This document shows positions 56,524 to 64,000 of a DNA stretch of 64,000 nucleotides, in pieces. Each line of letters begins with the position of its first letter. The first letter of the stretch is position 1. The notes beneath the pieces are model-generated. The model worked only from the letters and a program-made list of their open reading frames with translations. It was not told where the DNA came from and searched no databases. The stretch lies in assembly GCA_020465985.1 (NCBI GenBank), contig JAANYP010009673.1, positions 179,483-243,482 of the forward strand, given 5' to 3'. Origin of the DNA: Centrapalus pauciflorus (taxonomy: Eukaryota; Streptophyta; Magnoliopsida; Asterales; Asteraceae). The translations under genes were made by a program, and so were the position numbers.

Positions 56524-59006
56524 TGTGAAGACCTCCCCTTCCGGGTCAGTCCTCAGAGTCTAGGTCCCACAACATGCAATACGATATCAACCATACTAAG
56601 ATAGGGTAATTAAATTGTGGAATAATAAAATTACATGTACATTACAGATTAGGATTTAAGTTACATATTTCAAAATAAAGTTATAAAAAGGGTAACGTCT
56701 AATCTAATCATAACATCAGTCATCACATCAAGTCTACCCAGAACCACCACATTAGCTGTCTTCCAATCAGTACCAGAAAGTTTGTTGAGAAGTGGTCTAG
56801 GAAAGCTTCAAAACTTGGATTTCTTGATGACCTAAGCACTAGGTCCTGCAGGTGATTTTCCTTTGGCTTTTCCTGTAAAATTTTAAAGCAACATCTGTAA
56901 GCAAAGCTTAGTGAGTTTATAGATTTTCAATATTAACATGCGTGTCAAGCGGAGTCATAATTCTAAGCGTGATAAGTCTTGGCTGCCGCTACAGCCCTCA
57001 TCATGATTGAGATATAGTATCTTAAGATCGGATGATGTTCAAACCACACTCACGCTTATATCGTGGGGATCAGCCACATACTGGGCTAGCTACCAGTAGG
57101 TCAACATGGCCGAACATCGGAGGTCATTACCAAGTTCGTGAGAACTGGTGAAATAGCCGGGTCTAGAACAATAGACCATAAGGGCTAGTCAAGTTGAATA
57201 AATCTTATCAAGTCTGATCAATGAAATAAGCATAAGTCTTAGGAGTCATGATAGCAACAAATCATAAAGCAAAGTCTGAAACGCTAATAAATGCAATATG
57301 AAATGATAAGCAAATAACTATCATGATTCACTGGGCAACACCCATCCATGGTGTGCACAGGTCTCAATCCAGCTGATAAATGAATGTCAAATAATGTAAC
57401 AGCATCAATATATCTCAAACGGATCTTTGCATGTTCAATTTGAATATCTATAACTCACAGTTCTGGGTCTTGGTCAAACAGATATAAGAATCTGCCACCT
57501 GAGTTATCTCAGGATTTCGTCAATCTGTAATCTTGTCAATTCTTTTTCTTTGTCAAATCAAATCTCTGACCCGCTTTTAAGTCTTTTAGTCTTTGTTCAG
57601 ATAATATACTGAACCTGTTCAAAATCAATCATGATGATATCATGTCATTTTCGTCATCTTTATCATCATCATTTGTCTTTAAATTCTTTGGGTCTATGTT
57701 CAGATATCAACTGAACTTGTCCAGAATTATTATTGTCAAATTTATATCAATTTCATGTCTTTTTCATAATCTTTATTTTATCTGATTCTGATAACTGATA
57801 ATTTCACAAATCATTCCTTAAGTTGTAATATCAATATATAAAAATCTGGTTTCGGATCATCCGGATTCGGATCATCCGGATCCGGACCAACCCGAAACGG
57901 GTATCCCAATTCGGACCAAGCACCTATCCGGATTCGGATAGATCCGAAATGGCCATCCGGATTCGGTCCTAGGTTTTCGAATCAAGCATGGACCGAATTA
58001 AACATATCCGAATTGAGGATGAATTTGAAATCCTCCGAAGTATATGGTCCGAAATTAGGATCATCCAAATTAGGATACTAGATCCGAAATACAGGAACCG
58101 AAATGGTGCCTTATCCGAATTCGGGCATATCCGAATTCGGATCCTTCTGGTTCATAAATTTCCAGAAATGTTCTTGGTGTTCTTGGTGATATTCATACGG
58201 ATTTTATCAATAATTATCAGATTTTCATTTTTATTAACATGCAATGTTATATAAAGTTGTGTTAACATTATTTGAGTGTTTTTATGTAATTTCTTTGATC
58301 AAAAACACACTTATTTGATCAAGATCATCCAAAATATGAAATTTTTGCCAAGAACATTATTTTTTATAAAAATTCCGATTTCTTCATAATTTGGATGATT
58401 CAAGCAATAAATTTAGTTTCTAATTCATTTATTAGTTTCAATTCATCATAATCTTTCAAAATTTTATACATGCAATATCAAAAATTCATGTTTTGAATTC
58501 TTATTTTCGGTTTTACACAAAACCGTACCAAATCATACATAAATATTGAATTTAAAGAGATTTTTACCTCAAATCTTGTAGATTCCAATTGTTTGATGAT
58601 AATTGTAACTTCTTCTTGACTTTAATCTTCAATTACTTGCTATTTATGATGAATTTCTTGTGGATTTGTTGAAATAACCGTAGGTTTTAGTGAGAGAGTA
58701 GAGAGAGAATTAAGTGTGTTTAAATGATCTTAAATGATCATTTTTCTAGGCTTTTATATATAATTTTGGTCTCATTTGTTATTTAACCCACTAAACTTTT
58801 GTATTTTACATCTCTTTTATTTTACTCAATCATATCATAAATATAATTTAAAATTATATTTACTTAATCCATTTCATATTTTATTTTATTTTAATAACAA
58901 CATAAATAATATAATAAAATTATATTATTATCTTAACATTCAAGCATTACATTATCGGTTCAAAATATTACTGAATTTATGACTAGATCAAAATTAGGTT
59001 GTTACA
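56524..59006 (-). repeat. 3' LTR (2483 bp) of the Gypsy element
   Basis: On the minus strand it begins TGTAACAACCTAATTTTG and ends with the complement of TGTGAAGACC. A minus-strand TATATAAAAG box lies near 58755. It contains the 'ctgtaagcaaagcttagtgagt' block (56895-56916) shared with other Gypsy LTRs here, and a GC-rich 'atccggattcgg' array. ORFs inside it are spurious. Confidence 0.9.
57850..58150. repeat. 'ATCCGGATTCGG' motif array in the Gypsy LTR
   Basis: About a dozen variants of 'atccg(g/a)attcgg' and 'ggatcatccg' cluster within 300 bases. They are much richer in GC than the rest of the LTR and largely palindromic. The 88-aa ORF at 57988-58254 results from it. Confidence 0.7.
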
Positions 59007-59043
59007 GAATGGGCTCCACCACGCACAAACTTCGTCCCCGAAG

Positions 59044-62000
59044 TTAGCTAGATTCGAACAGACCAGGATATGTAGCTTTCATAACATCTCTCGATTCCCA
59101 AGACTGATGCGAACCTTTGTGGTGTTTCCACTGGACGAGCACCATCTGTATCTCTTTATTCCGAAGCTTTTTGGTCTTCGAGTCCAGAATACGTTCTGGC
59201 TCTTCAACCACGCGAAGCTTCTCATCAATCTGCAAGTTAACATGTGGTAACTGTACTTCTCTTTCATCTGCTAAACTCTTTCTCAGATGGCTGACATGGA
59301 ATACAGGATGTATTCCAGCTAAGTCCGCTGGTAGATCAAGACGATAAGATTGATTTCCAATCTTTTCCACAATCTTGAACGGACCAATAAATCTCGGAGC
59401 TAACTTGTTTCTTTTAATGAACCGCACCACATTCTTCATTGGGGATACTTTCAGCATCACCCAATCGTTAACTCCAAAACTGATTGATCTATGCCGATTG
59501 TCATAATATGATTTCTGCCTGCTTTGAGCTTCAAGAATATTCCTTCTAACGAGTTGAATCTTTTCGTGAGTCAACTGTAGAAGGGCAGGACCCGCTATTG
59601 GCGATTCACCTGTTTCGCGCCAACAGGTAGGAGTTCTGCACTTTCGACCGTACAAGGCTTCAAAAGGAGCCATCTTGATTGTTGAATGATAACTGTTATT
59701 ATATGAGAATTCGACCAACGGCAAGTGGTCATCCCAGTTACCACCTAGATCAAGAATGCAGGCACGAAGCATATCTTCTAGAGTTAAGATAGTACGCTCA
59801 CTCTGGCCATCTGCATTTGGATGATAAGCAGTACTCATAGAAATCCGAGTACCCATCCCTTCTTGTAATGCTTGCCAGAATCTGGATGTGAAGCGACTAT
59901 CACGATCAGAAACGATAGACTTTGGCACACCGTGACGAGAAATAATTTCTGTGATGTACAACTGCGCCAATCTATCGAGAGAATAAGTTTCTTTCATCGG
60001 AATAAAATGTGCTTATTTCGTTAATCGATCCACGACTACCCAGATGGAGTCGTGCTGTCTTTTGGTCTTAGGCAACTTCGTAATGAAGTCCATTGTTATA
60101 TGCTCCCACTTCCATTCAGGAACTGGCAGTGGTTGCATATCCCCGAAGGGTTTCTGATGTTCTGCCTTAACCATCTGACAGACTCTGCAGTTTTCAACAC
60201 ACTTACCGATATCTTTCTTCATTCCTGGCCACCAGTAGTCAGCTTTCAGATCAAAATACATCTTTGAACTGCCAGGATGAATAGATAACTTGGACTGATG
60301 AGCTTCGGACAGAAGAGTGCTACGAATAGAACCATATTTAGGAACCCAGATTCGGTTTCCCTTAAGACAGTGAAGTCTCAAATGGTTCAGAGTTAGAAAT
60401 TGTAGTTGCCCTTTTAGATTTTCAGAATCTATGTTCTCTTCTTTCAGCGCTTCAGTTTGAGCAACTCGAATATCTTCAATAAGATCAGAAGAGAATATAA
60501 CTGGAGTTAGGGCATAACAGCACTTTTCTGGATATACTTTTCTACTCAACGCATCCGCGACAACATTTGCTTTGCCGGGATGATATAAGATCTCGCAATC
60601 ATAATCCTTGATAAGCTCCAAGGATCGACGCTGTTTCATGTTAAGATCTTTTTGAGTGAAAAGATATTTGAGACTCTTATGATCGGTGTAGAGCTGACAC
60701 CGAGTCCCATATAGATAGTGACGCCAGATTTTCAAAGCAAAGGTAACGGCAGCCAACTCAAGGTCATGAGTTGGTGCACTTTTCTCGTAGTCTTTTAATT
60801 GCCTTGAAGCGTAGGCAATTACTTTTCCCCTTTGCATAAGAACACATCCTAAGCCAGTACCAGAAGCGTCGCTGTAAACAACGAAATCGTCATTACCTTC
60901 TGGCAAGGCTAGAATCGGCGCTTGAATAAGCTTTTGCTTCAGAATGTTAAATGCCTCTTGCTGTTTATCTGACCAAACGAAAGGAGTATTCTTTCGTGTT
61001 AGCATTGTAAGCGGTACAGCAATCTTTGAGAAGTCCTTTATGAATCGCCGATAATAACCGGCCAATCCAAGGAAACTTCTTATCTCTGAGGCATTGCGAG
61101 GTGTTTGCCACTTCTGAACAGCCTCGACTTTTGAAGGATCAACGGAAATTCCTTCGCCAGAAACAACATGGCCAAGGAACTGGATCTATAAGAATTAAGA
61201 TAGAATTTCAAATTCTGAGGTGAATCATAGAATAGTTAAGGAACCAGCTCAAGACTTATATAATAGATATTATACCTGTCTGAGCCAGAATTCGCACTTA
61301 GAAAACTTTGCATAGAGTCTTTCTTTTCTCAATAACTCTAGCAACTGCCGCAGATGAATAGAATGATCAGCCTCCGTTTTGGAGTAAATCAGAATATCGT
61401 CTATGAATACGATAACTGATTTATCCAACATAGGTCTGCACACGCGATTCATGAGGTCCATGAACGCCGCTGGTGCATTTGTCAAGCCGAACGGCATCAC
61501 GAGAAATTCGTAATGACCGTATCTTGTACGGAAGGCTGTCTTTGGAATATCTTCTTCTCTGACTTTTAACTGATGATACCCAGAACGGAGATCTATTTTC
61601 GAAAAGTAGCTGGCTCCTTGTAGCTGATCAAATAGATCATCAATTCTGGGCAGAGGATACTTATTCTTTATTGTGACTTTGTTCAACTCGCGGTAATCAA
61701 TGCACATTCGAAAAGTTCCGTCTTTCTTCTTAACGAATAAGACAGGTGCACCCCACGGAGATGAACTCGGTCGTATAAAACCCTTCTCTAACAGCTCTTG
61801 CAACTGCTTTGACATTTCCTGCATTTCTGCAGGTGCAAGTCTGTATGGAGCTTTTGCGATAGGAGCCGCACCAGGAACCAAGTCAATACTGAACTCGACT
61901 TGTCGTTCCGGTGGCACTCCGGAAATATCGTCAGGGAATACGTCTGGGAACTCACAGACGATAGGAATGTCGGACAACGATTTCTTTTCAGAGCTGGACT

Positions 62001-63699
62001 CAGATAGAGCATAACAAAGGTAAGAGTCGTGACCTTTAGACAAATATTTGTGAGCCTTTTCTACAGATATAAAGCAATGCGCACCTTTCCGCTTTTCGCC
62101 CTTGATCTCAAGTACTCGACCGTCTGAAGATTTGATTCTGATTACTCGTCGGTTGCAGATGATTGTGGCCTCGTTGTTCATTAGCCAATCCATACCGATG
62201 ATGACATCAAATTCTTTTAAAGGAATCGGGATGAGGTCGAGATTGAATACAATGTTATTGATAAGTAGAGTGCAGTTACGATAAACAGAATCAGCCATAA
62301 TATAGTTGTTGCTGGCTGTCTCGATATCAAGTATTACGGGAAGCTTCGAGGGAGATTTATATAGTCTTTGAGCGAAAGTAGTTGATATGAAGGAACGACT
62401 AGCACCGGAATCAAATAACACACGAGCAGGAATTGTATTTAACAGAAACGTACCGGTGACTACGTCTGGTGTTTCTCTCGCCTCTTCAGCTGTAATTTGA
62501 AAAGCTCGAGTCCGTGCAGTCGGCGTTGCAGCAGAACTTTTCCCTGTAGAACCTCCTGCTGATGATTGAGACTGATAACGCGGTCCGCTACGACACTGGT
62601 ACATAAAGTGTCCTCTTTTTCCACACTTCGCACATCCTCGTCCCTGCTGCGGACATTCATCACTGCTGTGACCGATCATGTTGCACGCGAAGCAAGTAAC
62701 GTCTTCTGGATTGCATAACCCCATATGTGATTTTCTGCATCTTTTGCAGAATCGTGGCTCGTTTGTCAGTGAGTAGGCTTGCGCTTTCGGCTGTGAACTA
62801 TACTGATGGGTTTGATGAGATTGCGACTTATTTGGCTTGAAAAATCTGCCAAACCGCTGTTTCTTTGGAGGAGACGGATTCATCGGATTAGTAGACGGAG
62901 CGTAGAGCTGATCGCCGTATTCTAAGTACCCTCGTTCAATCTGTCTAGCTGCTTCTACCATTTCTAGATAACTCTTGTATTTAATTGCGCTCATCGGATG
63001 TCTGTATCTAGGATTGAGTCCTACTCGGAACCTATTCATTTTCCTTTCTTCAGTAGCAACCTGGTATGAAGAATAACCGCATAATCGCGAAAACTCGTGC
63101 TCGTATTCGTCGACTGTCTTTGTTCCCTGAGTCAGCTGCATCAGTTGTACTTCCATTTTATCTCGTTGGTCGACCGGGCAGTACTTTGCATTGAACATTT
63201 CAAGAAACTGCTCCCATTCTAAAGTCTGAATCACCTCCTCACCATAGATACTTCGCTGGGTTTTCCACCAGGCACGGGCAGCTCCCACAAATAGTGCAGA
63301 CGCATAGCTTACTTTCTTCGAATCTAGACAATCAGAAATCCTGAAGATTTCTTCAGTATGACTAATCCAATCCATCGCCTGGATCGGATCCACAGTACCC
63401 TCGAAGTTCAGGGCACCGCTCGCTTTAAAATCTTTAAATTTGCAGCCTTTTGGCTGAGCTATTTGGGTTTCTGGATTTGAATTATCAGAATCAGATTCAT
63501 TGGTCTGGACTTGCTTTTCATTTCTCTTAATTTTCTTTTCTTCACGTCTTTTAGCTTCGGCCTCATCTCTGGCACGAAACTGTTCTTGCATCATTTTGTT
63601 TTGTTGTTCTGAGTGTTGGGCTAGAAATTGTTGCATCATTTCAAACATTTGTTGTTGGGTCATATTGTTGGGAATATCACCTGATCCTGATCCTGACAT
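59044..63699 (-). pseudogene. Gypsy gag-pol polyprotein with a predicted intron and one nonsense codon
   Basis: Begins MSGSGSGDIPNNMTQQQM at 63699. Gag is followed by two zinc knuckles (CFACNMIGHSSDEC, CAKCGKRGHFMYQC), protease LFDSGASRSFIS, and RT with MCIDYRELNKVT, 'KIDLRSGYHQL' and FIDDILIYSK. After a predicted intron (61186-61275) come FLGHVVSGEGI, RNase H ('VYSDASGTGLGCVL'), integrase zinc domain ('CRVCQMVK'), DDE core ('VSDRDSRFTSRFWQ', 'TAYHPNADGQSERT') and a chromodomain-like tail ('EPERILDSKTKKLRNKE'). A TAA at 60013-60015 in the integrase core is the only clear lesion. The element encodes particle, processing, reverse transcription and integration functions. This copy would lose intact integrase. 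Confidence 0.88.
61186..61275 (-). other. Predicted 90-bp spliceosomal intron in Gypsy pol
   Basis: On the minus strand 'ctcagacag|GTATAATATC' opens it and 'aattcttATAG|atccag' closes it. It contains in-frame stops and is AT-rich. The upstream codons end in phase 0 and the downstream codons resume in phase 0 with the conserved FLGH block exactly where RT normally continues. Confidence 0.7.
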
Positions 63700-63882
63700 C
63701 TTCTACTGAAAATTAAAATCAATTAACTATCAGTTTATAGGCTTAGATCTATGTACCCTTTTCCCATCCTAACAGTCTGTGCATCCTATCTCAGTTCAAA
63801 CCACCTAAATGATTGTTACATATGTATTGCTTCAGTTTGAGATCAAGTATACTTACGTAATACTTGATTCACTCAAACTAGT
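63700..63882 (-). other. 5' leader of the Gypsy element
   Basis: 183 bases between the primer site and the gag start codon. No upstream ORF of note. Confidence 0.7.
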
Positions 63883-63894
63883 GCTCTGATACCA
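63883..63894 (-). other. Primer-binding site of the Gypsy element
   Basis: The minus-strand TGGTATCAGAGC lies three bases after the LTR end (63898), initiator Met tRNA type. Confidence 0.88.
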
Positions 63895-63897
63895 TCC

Positions 63898-64000
63898 TGT
63901 GAAGACCTCCCCTTCCGGGTCAGTCCTCAGAGTCTAGGTCCCATATCATGCAATACGATATCAACCATACTAAGATAGGGTAATTAAATTGTGGAATAAT
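63898..64000 (-). repeat. Edge of the Gypsy 5' LTR
   Basis: The first 103 bases match 56524-56626 except for two positions near 63943-63945. The rest is outside the window. Confidence 0.9.

Larger units (their letters stand above)
46579..64000 (+). mobile_element. Copia element, Sirevirus-like, with extra 3' ORF (continues past window)
   Basis: A 664-bp 5' LTR is followed by a primer site, gag, pol and, after a purine tract, a long extra ORF. The position of that ORF matches the envelope-like ORF of Sireviruses, and the RT motif YVDDIIFGST also fits that group. Stops and frameshifts in gag-pol show that this copy is dead. A Gypsy element occupies everything from 56524 to the right edge, so the 3' LTR and right target duplication (left side ATGGA, 46574-46578) lie outside the window. 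Confidence 0.8.
56524..64000 (-). mobile_element. Ty3/Gypsy chromovirus-like element (5' LTR runs off the right edge)
   Basis: Reads on the minus strand. The 3' LTR is 56524-59006, the coding region is 63699 down to 59044, the primer site is at 63883-63894, and the first 103 bases of the other LTR are seen at 63898-64000. Over those 103 bases the two LTRs differ at two positions by my count, so the insertion is young. It interrupts the Copia extra ORF; the left flank is CCGTA (56519-56523). The chromodomain-like C-terminus points to a chromovirus (Tekay/Del-like) clade. Confidence 0.9.

Overview
The window looks like intergenic DNA from a plant nuclear genome. It is strongly AT-rich and packed with nested transposable elements. 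It carries one intact host gene with GT-AG introns and plant-type repeats: Copia and Gypsy LTR elements with initiator-Met tRNA primer sites, hAT, Mutator and CACTA derivatives, Helitron ends and SINEs. The styles of the retroelements and of the extra-ORF proteins resemble those I know from Asteraceae, but I could not test that. No rRNA, tRNA, CRISPR, prokaryotic operon or organellar block was seen.

Layout. 1-6.5 kb: AT-rich DNA with an old LTR scrap, Helitron-like ends, a Mutator-type MITE (2195-2500), two hAT MITEs (3011-3595, 4451-4935), a Gypsy LTR fragment and a CACTA terminus (about 5975-6422). 6.5-7.8 kb: a TA-flanked inverted-repeat element with a 207-bp tandem array. 7.9-17.0 kb: a nest in which a MITE was split by a long-TIR Mutator-type element (7897-16308). 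That element contains an LTR retroelement with no gag or pol (9235-15982), which is in turn broken by a Gypsy solo LTR (11139-12474). 17-25.2 kb: AT-rich DNA with degenerate repeats, a third hAT MITE, more copies of the same MITE family and a 1.76-kb foldback element with ~610-bp arms.

25.3-30.1 kb: the only convincing host gene, a LONGIFOLIA/TRM-type gene of five coding exons (882 aa). It probably has a spliced 5' leader with a small upstream ORF, and two SINEs sit in intron 1. A MITE ends about 150 bp upstream of its TATA box.

31-36.3 kb: a probable non-autonomous Helitron ending in a hairpin plus CTAG. 36.4-46.3 kb: LTR-like DNA, then a minus-strand non-autonomous Copia (LARD-like) with ~1-kb LTRs and a decayed gag. 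46.3-64 kb: a minus-strand LTR of the same family as the 9235 element, invaded by a plus-strand Copia (5' LTR 46579-47242, gag, pol, then a long extra ORF). That Copia is itself invaded at 56524 by a minus-strand chromovirus-like Gypsy element, which runs off the right edge.

The most notable points are: (1) one extra-ORF protein family carried both by the autonomous-type Copia and by an element with no gag or pol; (2) an apparent 90-bp spliceosomal intron inside the Gypsy RT-RNase H region; (3) several nested insertions that can be ordered exactly from their target-site duplications; and (4) a TA-targeting inverted-repeat family with an empty site preserved in a sister LTR. All calls were made by eye, without database searches.
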